Positions 39,290 to 47,738 of a stretch of 64,000 nt of DNA are shown here, piece by piece. The DNA is from Chitinophagaceae bacterium (GTDB lineage: Bacteria; Bacteroidota; Bacteroidia; Chitinophagales; UBA10324), in contig JADJAG010000004.1 of the NCBI GenBank assembly GCA_016704325.1, positions 1 through 64,000 on the forward strand. The letters are read 5' to 3'. The translations under genes and the position numbers were made by a program. Numbering within the stretch: the first letter of the stretch is position 1; every line of letters starts with the position of its first letter. The notes under the pieces are model-generated. The model ran no database searches, was not told the origin of the DNA, and worked only from the letters and a program-made list of their open reading frames with translations.

Positions 39290-39772
39290 ATGTATAAAAA
39301 TGAAATAGAAATGTATCCTGACATTATCAAGTGGCTGACAACCGACTTGAAACAAAGGTTTGGGAAGAAGGCAAAAAAAATTCATGTGCTTGACACTCAC
39401 GACAGCGACCTTAGTAATTTCATTATGCAACTCAATTACCAAAAGTTTTTCCCAGAGTTTACGACATTCCAAATTCGTCAAGACATCACAGGTTTTATTG
39501 AGTATGAAGACAAAGTTGAATTGGTTTTTGTAGAGTGTAAAAACACAACACTTTCTCTTATCAATCTTTCCCAACTAATCGGATATTCAAGCATTGCACT
39601 TCCGATTTATGCAATCCTTTTAAGTCCGCAAGGAATGGGAACGACATTGACTAAATTATTTCAGACATATAATCGCAAAGATGTTTTAGAGTTCAAACCA
39701 AACAGACGGATACAAGTAATCAAGTGGGACTTCAACAAACAGGACATAGACCATATGAGCAGCATAGTGTAG
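39290..39772 (+). CDS. PD-(D/E)XK nuclease-like protein
   Basis: ATG 39290 lies 2 nt after the preceding stop and is preferred to an in-frame GTG at 39257 that overlaps the upstream gene. In 160 residues it has QIRQDITGFI (Asp65), then ELVFVECKN with Glu82-x-Lys84, the PD-(D/E)XK active site, followed by QLIGY, a QxxxY motif seen in RecB/Cas4-type nucleases. It is the most likely cleaving subunit of the operon. Its small size suggests it relies on a partner for DNA recognition. Confidence 0.72.
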   Translation: MYKNEIEMYPDIIKWLTTDLKQRFGKKAKKIHVLDTHDSDLSNFIMQLNYQKFFPEFTTFQIRQDITGFIEYEDKVELVFVECKNTTLSLINLSQLIGYSSIALPIYAILLSPQGMGTTLTKLFQTYNRKDVLEFKPNRRIQVIKWDFNKQDIDHMSSIV

Positions 39773-39840
39773 CCAACGCACGGGGACAGACAGTGCTAAC
39801 TTGACACGACAAACCTTCGGACAGGAAGGAAGAACTGCAG

Positions 39841-39908
39841 ATAACATATAAGGATTAAACGCACGCAGCATAGCGGAGCAGCGATTTAATCCTGTGTTGA
39901 AAAGCCTG
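39841..39908. repeat. Hairpin repeat, copy 1
   Basis: AGGATTAAACGC and GCGATTTAATCCT form a stem with one bulged base, and the flanks AACATAT and GTGTTG can extend it. It recurs at 45261-45330 and 48821-48887, each time just after an accessory gene, so it may be a cassette-end element or a terminator-like repeat. Confidence 0.6.
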
Positions 39909-39935
39909 TTCAAATTTTCAACCGGAAATGTATAT

Positions 39936-40445
39936 TCCGGAGCATATTGGCTCCTCTACCGGGATGTTGACCCCCTCTAAAAGGAGATTTCCGGCATACT
40001 GACCCCGTTTGGCGCAAGCGTCCCTTGTGCTTCCATTGTAAAGCGTCCGCTTACTTTTAAAAGTTGTCAAGCAAAACAATTTTTAACAATCCTTTTTCTC
40101 CGGCATAATTCTTTGCACTGCTGTAAATCTAATCCTCCGGTTGGCTCATCCCGTAGGGATATTGTTCAACAATACATTTGTGTTCAGCTCTATAGGCTCA
40201 TTGTTTTGTTGCCGGAATTGAAAACCCCTGTAGTTAGAATTCTTCTTCCCGGCTCTACCCATCATCTATAGCATCTCCTGAGCAATCAGGACAGGGACTC
40301 CTTCTGTTTACTCCAGCGCATCCTGACCCTCCGTTCCAGCGATCCTGACGCCCTGTTCCGGGCATGTTGACCCCACCGCTTGGTGAGTTTTCCGGCAAGT
40401 TGACCCTTGTGTAAAGGGCATTCCGGCATCCTGACCCCACCTTTT
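39936..40445. repeat. Clustered TGACCCC repeats resembling IS21-type ends
   Basis: Words of the form CCGGnATnnTGACCCC occur repeatedly: ACCGGGATGTTGACCCC and TTCCGGCATACTGACCCC at 39958-40006, then GCATCCTGACCC, GCGATCCTGACGCCC, CGGGCATGTTGACCCC, CGGCAAGTTGACCC and CGGCATCCTGACCCC at 40315-40440. Repeated blocks of this kind form the ends of IS21-family elements. No istA or istB is present, so these would be the two ends left after loss of the interior. A further pair lies at 47988-48030. Confidence 0.5.
40005..40175. repeat. Dispersed repeat with GGCTCATCCCGTAGGGAT, copy 1
   Basis: From CCGTTTGGCGCAAGCGTCC to ATTGTTCAACAATAC this non-coding stretch is repeated at 42735-42953 with about 85-90% similarity by eye. 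The copies differ by about 50 nt inserted in the second copy just after GTAGGGAT. Confidence 0.7.
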
Positions 40446-40603
40446 TTTGCATGGTTGTTTGGATTTGGGTTATAACTCAAAGTGATTTGATGGCTAAACC
40501 ATTTAATCACTCGAACTGCGTCAGGCACAGTAATCCTTATAAATAAAAAGCTGTTGATGCAATAAACAAGAAGCTTAAAAAGTCAGACGAAACAAAAGGG
40601 AAC

Positions 40604-40864
40604 ATGATTGACTTAACGAATTATGGACCGGGAGTTTTGTTTAAGATGGAAGACGGACAGAACGGAGAAAATACAATCAAGATAAACCGAGGCCACCGGG
40701 CTTACAAACTTTGGAGTGAAACAGAGTCAGGAAAGAAATACTTCACCGTAATGATGTATGCCTTGACGGAAACAACAAAAAAAATGTCTAATACAGAGAG
40801 TACAAAATTCCCAAATGACTTTTCAGAATATCCTGGAAAGAAATCTGCTGATATACCTGGATGA
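40604..40864 (+). CDS. Small hypothetical protein, possibly truncated
   Basis: The 86-residue frame begins MIDLTNYGPGVLFKMEDGQN and has coding-like composition up to YFTVMMYALTETTKK, where a nine-A run lies. After it the frame seems less protein-like, while another frame reads NILERNLLIYLDDDENPHTA. A frameshift in the A run is therefore likely. The family is not recognised. It stands alone, 130 nt before the AbiE-like pair. Confidence 0.4.
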   Translation: MIDLTNYGPGVLFKMEDGQNGENTIKINRGHRAYKLWSETESGKKYFTVMMYALTETTKKMSNTESTKFPNDFSEYPGKKSADIPG

Positions 40865-40993
40865 TGATGAAAATCCACACACAGCTTTGAAATCAAGGAC
40901 ATAGCGTAATTGTTTACAACAAGTTCAAAATTTGATTTGGAAATATTTTGCACAAAGCAGCATTATTCACTACTTTTCGCAAAAAATTTCAAC

Positions 40994-41815
40994 ATGATTT
41001 CTGCCCGTAACTATAACAGGATGTCTGATTGGATTGACAACTGCCAATCTAAAGGCAAGCTATCGTTCAGCCTGATTGAAATAAAAGCCGCATTTAAAGA
41101 AGATACCGATATTAGCATAAAGTTTGGTTTAAGCCGCCTGGTTCAGAAACAAAAAATCGTATCTGTTTTCAAGGGCTATTATGTTATAGTGCCTCCACAA
41201 TACGCATCAAAGGGCATTTTGCCGGCAGCTATGTTTATTGACGGACTGATGAAATCTTTAGACCGCAAGTATTATGTAGCCCTTTTAAATGCAGCAGCAT
41301 TGCATGGGGCATCGCACCAACAGCCGCAGGAGTATTTTATTGTAACAAGTTATCCTGTATTGAGAACCACAAACAGGAAGGGACTTAAAATAAATTACAT
41401 CAGCACCAGACAACTTCCACACGACACACTTACTGAAAAAAGAAAAACTGAAACGGGCTACATCAACATTTCAAATCCGTTGCTGACAGCCATTGACTTG
41501 ATTAGTTATGAAAAGAAAATAGGTGGACTTAACAGGGCTGCAACTGTTATCAATGATTTGACAGATGCAATTAAGCGGAATGATATAAATGAAGCAACAA
41601 TAAAATATGCAACTGCATCCTCTCTGCAACGGTTAGGTTTTATCCTTGAAGAAATTCTAGATAAGAAAGAGCTTGCGGAAAGACTTTTTTCGGTAAGTAA
41701 AAAGTCAGGTGTAAAATTTTATTTGATTCCATTAAAGGCATCGGGAGAAAAAAATAAAAACCTGATAAACGATAAATGGAAATTGATGGTGAACACTGAA
41801 ATTGAAATTGATTAA
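40994..41815 (+). CDS. AbiEi-like antitoxin/regulator of a type IV toxin-antitoxin pair
   Basis: ATG 40994 (MISARNYNRMSDWIDNCQSK) gives 273 residues; the frame is open 84 nt further but that part is not protein-like. The N-terminus is a winged-helix domain (FSLIEIKAAF then DTDISIKFGLSRLVQKQKIV with VFKGYYVIVP). It is followed by the AbiEi C-terminal domain (SLDRKYYVALLNAAALHGAS, FIVTSYPVLRTTNRKGLKIN, ISNPLLTAIDLISYEKKIGG). Antitoxins of this type repress the pair and counter the nucleotidyltransferase toxin. The stop overlaps the toxin start (TAATG). Confidence 0.82.
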   Translation: MISARNYNRMSDWIDNCQSKGKLSFSLIEIKAAFKEDTDISIKFGLSRLVQKQKIVSVFKGYYVIVPPQYASKGILPAAMFIDGLMKSLDRKYYVALLNAAALHGASHQQPQEYFIVTSYPVLRTTNRKGLKINYISTRQLPHDTLTEKRKTETGYINISNPLLTAIDLISYEKKIGGLNRAATVINDLTDAIKRNDINEATIKYATASSLQRLGFILEEILDKKELAERLFSVSKKSGVKFYLIPLKASGEKNKNLINDKWKLMVNTEIEID

Positions 41816-42606
41816 TGATTCCACAAGCATACATAACAGAATGGAGCAATAATGTTCCGTGGCAAACAAACGAGCAGGTTGAACAAGACCTTGTCATTTG
41901 CAGAGCATTGGTAGAAATTTATTCAGACAAATTTCTTGCTGACAGCTTAGCTTTCAGAGGAGGAACAGCTTTGCACAAACTTTATTTACAACCGCAACCT
42001 AGATATTCAGAGGACATTGACTTGGTTCAAGTTCGTTCCGAACCAATAAAAGAAACGATTCAACATTTGCAGAAAGCACTTTCATTTCTTGGGAGATCAA
42101 ATGTTGACCAGAGGAAGGACAACAACACAATTCTTTGTCGCTTTGATTCAGAGTTTGCTCCGGTTCAAAATCTCAAACTTAAAATTGAAACAAATTGCAG
42201 GGAACATTTTACTGTTTTAGGTTGGGAGAAAAAAGCATTTGCAGTCAAGTCATCGTGGTTTAATGGACAGTGTGATTTGACCACTTACAAAATTGAAGAA
42301 TTGTTAGGAACAAAATTGAGAGCATTGTATCAGCGAAGAAAGGGCAGAGATTTATATGACTTGTGGAAAGCATTGACACATTCTAAAATTAATCCTGACT
42401 TGATTATTCAGTGCTACAAAGAATACATGAAGTTTTCCTTAGAGAAGCCAATTCCAACAAAGAAAGAATTTCTGATAAATGTTGAGAGGAAGGAAACAGA
42501 CGATGATTTTTTAGGTGACATCGTTGCTTTGTTAAGACCGGATGAAAAGTATAATCACGAAGAAGCATTTAAGTTGGTGATTGAAACACTAATAGAAAGA
42601 ATGTAA
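41815..42606 (+). CDS. AbiEii-like nucleotidyltransferase toxin
   Basis: The 263-residue protein has the AbiEii/AbiGii nucleotidyltransferase signature LAFRGGTALHKLYL (46-58) with RYSEDIDLVQV (63-73), giving the Gly-Gly/Ser-Glu-Asp-Ile-Asp metal site. Later KIEELLGTKLRALYQRRKGR with DLYDLWKAL follows (159-187), another family block. AbiEii toxins transfer nucleotides to targets such as tRNA and give phage abortive infection. It is translationally coupled to the AbiEi-like gene. Length is normal. Confidence 0.87.
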   Translation: MIPQAYITEWSNNVPWQTNEQVEQDLVICRALVEIYSDKFLADSLAFRGGTALHKLYLQPQPRYSEDIDLVQVRSEPIKETIQHLQKALSFLGRSNVDQRKDNNTILCRFDSEFAPVQNLKLKIETNCREHFTVLGWEKKAFAVKSSWFNGQCDLTTYKIEELLGTKLRALYQRRKGRDLYDLWKALTHSKINPDLIIQCYKEYMKFSLEKPIPTKKEFLINVERKETDDDFLGDIVALLRPDEKYNHEEAFKLVIETLIERM

Positions 42607-42734
42607 AATGCCAACACTACAAGCCAGCCCACAAAGCAAAGCTTGCAAGAGAGAATTTTTTCACCTTCCCAGGAAAAATTTAAGAACAAAAATCTCCCAC
42701 CCTCAAAAAAATAAACCTTCGCAACCGCACCACA

Positions 42735-42953
42735 CCGTTTAGCGCAAGCGTCCGCTTTCTATCATAAAGCGTCCGCTTACTTTTAAAAGTTGCAAGAAAA
42801 ATAGTTTTAAACAATCCTTTTTCTGCGGCATAATTCTTTGCACTACTGTAAATCTAATACTCCGGTTGGCTCATCCCGTAGGGATCCCTATGGCACAAGT
42901 CCAGCCTCTACAGGATTGAAGTGAGTGTGATGTGAGGTATTGTTCAACAATAC
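42735..42953. repeat. Dispersed repeat with GGCTCATCCCGTAGGGAT, copy 2
   Basis: This is the second copy of the repeat at 40005-40175. It carries an extra segment of about 50 nt (CCCTATGGCACAAGTCCAGC and following) between GTAGGGAT and ATTGTTCAACAATAC. It reaches the start of the next gene. The stretch 42607-42734 holds nothing recognisable. Confidence 0.7.
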
Positions 42954-42955
42954 TG

Positions 42956-43543
42956 ATGAAAGCTGACAACTCCTTTTTGTTCCCTCTTGACTTTATGGCT
43001 GTTTCTGTTTTTAATCGTTCAATGTCATTAATTGCTGGTTTTATCTTACTTGTAAGACAGGAGAATTTTATTTGTGGAGCTCCACTTGTCCGACTGCAAC
43101 TTGACAACGCTCTTCGGTTTTTTGCAACCGCTTTAGTAAAGGATCCACACAAAGTTACCGTTGAGTTCATCGGAGGGACACCAATTAAAGATTTTACTGA
43201 CGAGCAAACAGGTAAAAACTTAACGGACACTTATCTTGTCAATAAACTAAGTGGGCTTGACGAGAAATTCAAATGGGTTAAACCACTTTATCAAAACTCA
43301 TCGGGTTACATTCATTTAAGTGAGAAACATTTTATTATTTCAACAACGACAAAAGATAATGAGCCAATGAAATTTGCAAGTGCTGTAAGCGCTAAAGATA
43401 ATTTCATCACAACTGAAGATAGAGTTGATGCTGTTAATGTAATGATTGAAACAAGTAAAGTTGTTTTATTCTTACTTGACAGTTGGACATTTAATAAAAA
43501 CAATCCTAGACTTCGGGTAAAACTTGCAAAGACACAGCCATGA
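42956..43543 (+). CDS. Conserved hypothetical protein
   Basis: From ATG 42956 the protein reads MKADNSFLFPLDFMAVSVFN and LVRQENFICGAPLVRLQLDN, followed by an ALRFFATAL block and NKLSGLDEKFKWVKPLYQNS with SGYIHLSEKHFI. I recognise this as a Bacteroidota hypothetical family often seen in accessory regions, function unknown. Starts at 42932 or 42995 are possible, because the 5' end adjoins a repeat that may have replaced part of the gene. A cassette-boundary repeat follows. Confidence 0.6.
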   Translation: MKADNSFLFPLDFMAVSVFNRSMSLIAGFILLVRQENFICGAPLVRLQLDNALRFFATALVKDPHKVTVEFIGGTPIKDFTDEQTGKNLTDTYLVNKLSGLDEKFKWVKPLYQNSSGYIHLSEKHFIISTTTKDNEPMKFASAVSAKDNFITTEDRVDAVNVMIETSKVVLFLLDSWTFNKNNPRLRVKLAKTQP

Positions 43544-43627
43544 ATGTAAATCGCTTCTACAAACTTCTCTGCAAACTTCGGGCTGACAGTCTTTGGACGG
43601 AAAGCAGGGCAGCCGCTACCTGGGCTT

Positions 43628-43745
43628 TTGCGTTATTGGACACGAAGTGCAAGCATAAAAAGTGTTTCATTTAGTTAACTTTATTGCTGGCATGCAGTTG
43701 ATTGTTTCAAATGCACACCAACGCAAAGCCCCGTTCGTCGTTAGT
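43628..43745 (+). repeat. Cassette-boundary repeat (attC-like), copy
   Basis: GGGCTTTTGCGTTATTGG near 43622 pairs with CCAACGCAAAGCCCC near 43718. Between them lie GTGTTTCATTTAGTTAACTT and GCATGCAGTTGATTGTTTCA, shared with the copies at 713-795 and 35748-35838. CGTTAGTGGC at the right end resembles an R' core. An open frame runs through it into the next gene but is not part of that protein. Confidence 0.5.
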
Positions 43746-43796
43746 GGCAAGTTTGACGCGCATCGCACCGACATCGTAAACATAAACAGACGAGCA

Positions 43797-45245
43797 ATGA
43801 AAAAATTTTTGATAATTATTCTCTTCCTTCCACTTTTCTGCTTCGGACAGAAGCAAGGGAACATTTGGTATTTTGGTGACCATGCAGGATTAGATTTTAA
43901 TAGTGGAAGTCCCGTTGTAATAAACAATGGACAAGTTGGTTTAATTGATTGCAGTCCATTCGGAACTTGCCATGCTGAGGGCAGCGCAATTATTTGCGAC
44001 AGTTCCGGTGCCTTATTGTTCTATTGTGACGGTAGCACCGCTTGGAATAAGAATCATCAAATCATGCTAAATGGGGATAGCTTACTTAGCACGATATCAT
44101 CTACCCAATCTTCTTTAATTGTTCCACAACCAGGAAGCAGCCGATATTTTTATCTATTGACAACAGATGATTTTTTTGCGCATAATTTACAGTATGGGTT
44201 TAGGTATTCCATAATTGACATTTGCCTTGACAATGGTTTAGGCGGGATAATCAATGGTGAGAAAAACCTACTACTTCTTGATACTGTTACAGAAAAGCTG
44301 ACAGGAGTTAGACATGCTAATGGGGTTGACTATTGGATTATCGTCCACAAATTTCATTCTGATGCGTTTCACTGTTATCGTTTATCATCAACAGGCATTA
44401 TTGACACAGTAATTTCTCATGTCGGTTCAGTTCATCCTATAGAGGGAGCAAACACATGGACAGCCGTAGGACAACTTAAAGCTTCGCCAAATGGACAAAA
44501 ACTTGCTCTAGTCAATGGAAATGCAACTCCTGCAATCGCTGAATATTTTGATTTTGACAATAACACAGGAATAGTCAGTAATGTAGTTTCAATACAGACC
44601 AATCCACTTTGGAGCTATTACGGTGTTTCTTTTTCTCCGGATAATTCCAAACTATATATTGCTTGTAACTTAAACGGAAATGGAGTTTATCAATTTGACT
44701 TGAGTGCCGGTGGTGGGAATCCAACAGCAGTTGTTGCATCAAAAACTTTAGTAGCTGGCACTTACAATTATTTAGGGTTGCAATTGGCTACTGATGGTAA
44801 AATTTATGTTGCTCGGTCACCTTTTGTTGGCAACTCATATCTTGGAGTTATTAGTTCACCTAACAATGCTGGCACAAGTTGTAATTATGTTGATGCTGCA
44901 ATTGACCTAAACGGACACGCGGCAAGTTACGGGTTCCCAAATTTTATAGACTCTTACGATTACTCAAACACTGTAAGTAAATGTGAAACAGGGATTGCAG
45001 AGCAGTCCGACATTGAAAAATTGAAAGTGTTTCCAAATCCCTTTTCTACTCAACTTACTTTTTCTTACGCTGACAACGAGCAGGCAGTTGTTTCTCTTTA
45101 CAACTTTCTTGGACAGCGAGTATTGCAACAGACATTTACAAACTACATGTCAACAAACACAGAGCAGCTTGCAAACGGCATTTATTTTTACGAATTACGC
45201 AACGACAAAGTAACAGTAATGAAGGGAAAAGTTCTCAAGCAATGA
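43797..45245 (+). CDS. T9SS-secreted protein with WD40/PQQ-like region
   Basis: ATG 43797 gives a signal peptide (MKKFLIIILFLPLFCFGQ); the open frame upstream is repeat DNA. The mature part starts GNIWYFGDHAGLDFNSGSPV, a beta-propeller-type family common in Bacteroidota. It has GQLKASPNGQKLALV and VSFSPDNSKLYIACNLNGNG blade-like repeats, and ends with a T9SS type A sorting domain (KVFPNPFSTQLTFSYADNEQ, VSLYNFLGQRVL, MKGKVLKQ). It is exported through the type IX system to the cell surface. Substrate or partner is unknown. It is a single gene between repeats. Confidence 0.8.
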   Translation: MKKFLIIILFLPLFCFGQKQGNIWYFGDHAGLDFNSGSPVVINNGQVGLIDCSPFGTCHAEGSAIICDSSGALLFYCDGSTAWNKNHQIMLNGDSLLSTISSTQSSLIVPQPGSSRYFYLLTTDDFFAHNLQYGFRYSIIDICLDNGLGGIINGEKNLLLLDTVTEKLTGVRHANGVDYWIIVHKFHSDAFHCYRLSSTGIIDTVISHVGSVHPIEGANTWTAVGQLKASPNGQKLALVNGNATPAIAEYFDFDNNTGIVSNVVSIQTNPLWSYYGVSFSPDNSKLYIACNLNGNGVYQFDLSAGGGNPTAVVASKTLVAGTYNYLGLQLATDGKIYVARSPFVGNSYLGVISSPNNAGTSCNYVDAAIDLNGHAASYGFPNFIDSYDYSNTVSKCETGIAEQSDIEKLKVFPNPFSTQLTFSYADNEQAVVSLYNFLGQRVLQQTFTNYMSTNTEQLANGIYFYELRNDKVTVMKGKVLKQ

Positions 45246-45260
45246 CAGGGGAAAACCAGC

Positions 45261-45394
45261 CGCTAACGTATAAGGAATAGACGCGCACAGAGCAGCAAAG
45301 CAGCGATTTAATCCTGTGTTGAATAGCCTCGCATTTCAGCGGGACCTGTCCCGCATTTCAGCGGGAAAGCGTAGGTAGACCCTGCCAGGTTGAG
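45261..45394. repeat. Hairpin repeat with GC-rich extension, copy 2
   Basis: It contains the GCTAAC...GCGATTTAATCCTGTGTTGA hairpin element, then CAGCGGGACCTGTCCCGC and AGCGTAGGTAGACCCTGCCA. The whole unit recurs at 48821-48950; only the first half occurs at 39841-39908. Confidence 0.65.
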
Positions 45395-45690
45395 CAACAC
45401 CTTAGCACCTTGGCTTTTTAGCGCCAAGACGCTAAGTCGCGAAGAAAATGACAAAGGATCAATATGCTACGTTTTTTTGGCGTCTTGGCGTCTTGGCGTC
45501 TTCGCGCTTGTATTATTTTATCGCTGACAAATTGCACTTAATGCGGTAGCGTTTACCTTATCGCCTTGCTTTTTTAGCGCCAAGACGCGAAGTCGCGAAG
45601 AAGATCACAAAGGATCACTATGCTACGTTTTTTTGGCGTCTTCGCGTCTTCGCGCTTGTATTATTTTATCGCTGAGAAATGCAATTTGTC
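45395..45690. repeat. Two ~150-nt palindromic repeat units (left cluster)
   Basis: Each unit contains AGCGCCAAGACGC(G/T)AAG and, about 60 nt later, GGCGTCTTGGCGTCTTCGCG, which are mutually complementary, plus CAAAGGATCAATATGCTACG and CTGACAAATTGCACTTAATG. Unit starts near 45421 and 45577. Three more units lie at 47165-47640 on the far side of the Fic gene. Confidence 0.75.
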
Positions 45691-45800
45691 ATACACCCGT
45701 CGAATTCGTACAGGACAACTCCACAACTTAAAACGATGACACTCTTCGTATCATAATCAAATATAAACGTATCAAATCGTATCATTTTGTGTTTGTAATT
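45690..45800. repeat. Direct repeat flanking the Fic gene, left copy
   Basis: CATACACCCGTCGAATTCGT, then TCGTATCATAATCAAATATA and CGTATCAAATCGTATCATTT recur almost unchanged at about 47630-47745 after the Fic gene. In the right copy a 214-nt element interrupts the sequence (see 47745). Confidence 0.75.
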
Positions 45801-45840
45801 TCAAATCGTAATCGTATCTTTGCGTATCAAATCGTATCAA
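45749..45840 (+). promoter_or_regulatory. Fic promoter with iterated CGTATCA operator words
   Basis: TTTG at 45792-45795, a 19-nt spacer and TATCTTTG at 45815-45822 give a near-perfect Bacteroidota promoter. The word CGTATCA or a close variant occurs six times between 45749 and 45840 (for example CGTATCAAATCGTATCA twice), flanking and overlapping the promoter. The Fic protein ends in a winged-helix domain, so autoregulation through these words is likely. That last step is inference. Confidence 0.6.
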
Positions 45841-45841
45841 A

Positions 45842-46881
45842 ATGAACATCGAAGTATACAATTTCAAACTAAAAATTGATTGGACACTGATTAATTTAAT
45901 CAGTGAAATCGATCGTTTTGATGCAAATTGGACAGCCATTGAACGAAAAGAAGGACAAAGCCTCAAAGAATTGAAAAGCCTTGCAACCGTGCGAAGTGTA
46001 GGAGCTTCAAACCGCATTGAAGGCAACAAAATGAGCGATGAAGAAGTTGATGTGATGCTTCAAAAAATTGACATTACAAAACTTGCCGACAGAGATTCGC
46101 AGGAAGTAGTCGGTTATTTTGAAGTATTGGATTTGATTTCGGAATCTTATGTGAACATCAGTCTTTCCGAAAGTCACATAAAAAGTTTACACAATGTTTT
46201 GATGAAATACAGCGTCAACGACCAATGGCATAAAGGCAATTATAAGCAACAAAGCAACGCAGTTGAAGCTTCATTTCCTGACGGTACACGACAAATCATT
46301 TTTCAAACCACCGAAGCGGGATTTGCCACCGAAGATGCTATAAGGCAGTTGCTCAATTGGTATAATTCCGAAACGGACGTGCACCCGTTAATCAAAGTAG
46401 CATCTTTTGTCTATGATTTTTTGAGCGTTCACCCTTTCCAGGACGGAAACGGCAGGTTAAGTCGCTTGATTTCAACGTTTTTGTTACTCAGAAAGGGATA
46501 CAAATGGATACAATACGTGAGTTTTGAGCACGAAATTGAAAACCGAAAAAACGAATATTATCAGGTACTTAGAAATTGTCAGGCACAACGCCCCAACGAA
46601 GATATAACCGTGTGGATACAGTTCTTTTTGAGTTGCTTGTCAAATATTCAATTGCAACTAATAACGAAATTGAATAAAAGTGGTTTGGAAACAAAGCTTT
46701 CGCCCAGGGAAAAATCAATTTTATGATTATCCAAAACCGTCCGAACATTCAGTCGGGTAAAATTGCCGAAAAATTGGCGATACCTGCACCAACCGTAAAA
46801 CGTATTTTGTCGGAGTTGCTTAAAAAAGGATTGATTGAAAAACAAGGGAGCGGACGCAATGTGAGTTACACGATAAAATAA
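45842..46881 (+). CDS. Class II Fic protein with winged-helix domain, one frameshift
   Basis: An N-terminal segment holds the inhibitory-helix motif SNRIEGN (S/TxxxE(G/N)), followed by the Fic core with HPFQDGNGRLSR (HPFx(D/E)GNGRxxR), whose His is catalytic for AMP transfer. The frame stops at 46726 after SPREKSIL, and the next frame continues MIIQNRPNIQSGKIAEKLAI then VKRILSELLKKGLIEKQ to 46881, a winged-helix DNA-binding domain. One extra T in the TTTT at about 46719-46722 would join them into 346 residues. Fic proteins AMPylate target proteins; the motif in the N-terminus blocks activity until relieved. Six operator-like words precede it. Confidence 0.85.
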
Positions 46882-47164
46882 AACAATGATGAAATATAAT
46901 AATACCAATGACCTAACAAATATTGAAATCGCCCAGCTACTTATGGGGGATTTAATAAAATTTGCGCGATTTCAGACAGACGGGCAGCGATAATTTAAGT
47001 TTGCAGATATGTTGCTGTTTCCGATTTTGCAATACCATTTGGTACAGATTATGTTTCACAATTACTGCTTTGCAGCTGATCTCTTTTTTTTTTTCATGTA
47101 GGTACACAGCAATCCTGCTTGTTATGTTGCGCAACCTTATGAACCAATTCCAACATCAACTGGG
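46882..47164. other. Gene-free stretch after the Fic gene
   Basis: The bases between the Fic stop and the repeat cluster hold no recognisable gene, although short open frames exist on both strands. A 10-T run and low coding quality argue against them. The only feature I see is that it separates the gene from the right-hand repeat units. Confidence 0.4.
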
Positions 47165-47640
47165 TGTATGACAAATTACACTTAATGCTGTAGCGTTTAC
47201 CTTATCGCCTTGGTTTTTTAGCGCCAAGACGCGAAGTCGCGAAGAAAATCACAAAGGATTAATATGCTACGTTTTTTTGGCGTCTTGGCGTCTTCGCGCT
47301 TGTATCATTTTATAGCTGACAAATTGCACTTAATGCTTTAGCATTTACCTTAGCGCCTTGGTTTTTTAGCGCCAAGACGCGAAGTCGCGAAGAAAATCAC
47401 AAAGGATCAATATGCTACGTTTTTTTTTGGCGTCCTGGCGTCTTCGCGCTTGTATTATTTTATCGCTGACAAATTGCACTTAATACTGTAGCCTTTACCT
47501 GAGCGCCTTGCTTTTTTAGCGCCAAGACGCGAAGTCGCGAAGAAAATCACAAAGGAACAATATGCAACGTTTTTTTGGCGTCTTGGCGTCTTCGCGCTTG
47601 TATTATTTTATCGCTGAGAAATGCAATTTTTTCATACACC
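47165..47640. repeat. Three ~150-nt palindromic repeat units (right cluster)
   Basis: Units with AGCGCCAAGACGCGAAGTCG and GGCGTCTTCGCGCTTGTAT start near 47221, 47368 and 47519, with periods of about 147-151 nt. They match the two units at 45395-45690. Differences are scattered single bases, so the copies are old or under relaxed homogenisation. Confidence 0.75.
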
Positions 47641-47738
47641 CGTCGAATTCGTACAGGAAAACCCCACAACTGAAAACGATGACATTCTTCGTATCATAAT
47701 CAAATATAAACGTATCAAATCGTATCATTTTGTATTTG

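Noticed and set aside
43662..43796. N-terminal extension of the T9SS protein
   Set aside because: This part is the cassette-boundary repeat also found at 35748 and 713; a proper signal peptide starts at 43797.
46962..47171. Frame of 69 residues after the Fic gene
   Set aside because: It ends in a repeat unit and contains a ten-T run; no family resemblance or start signal.
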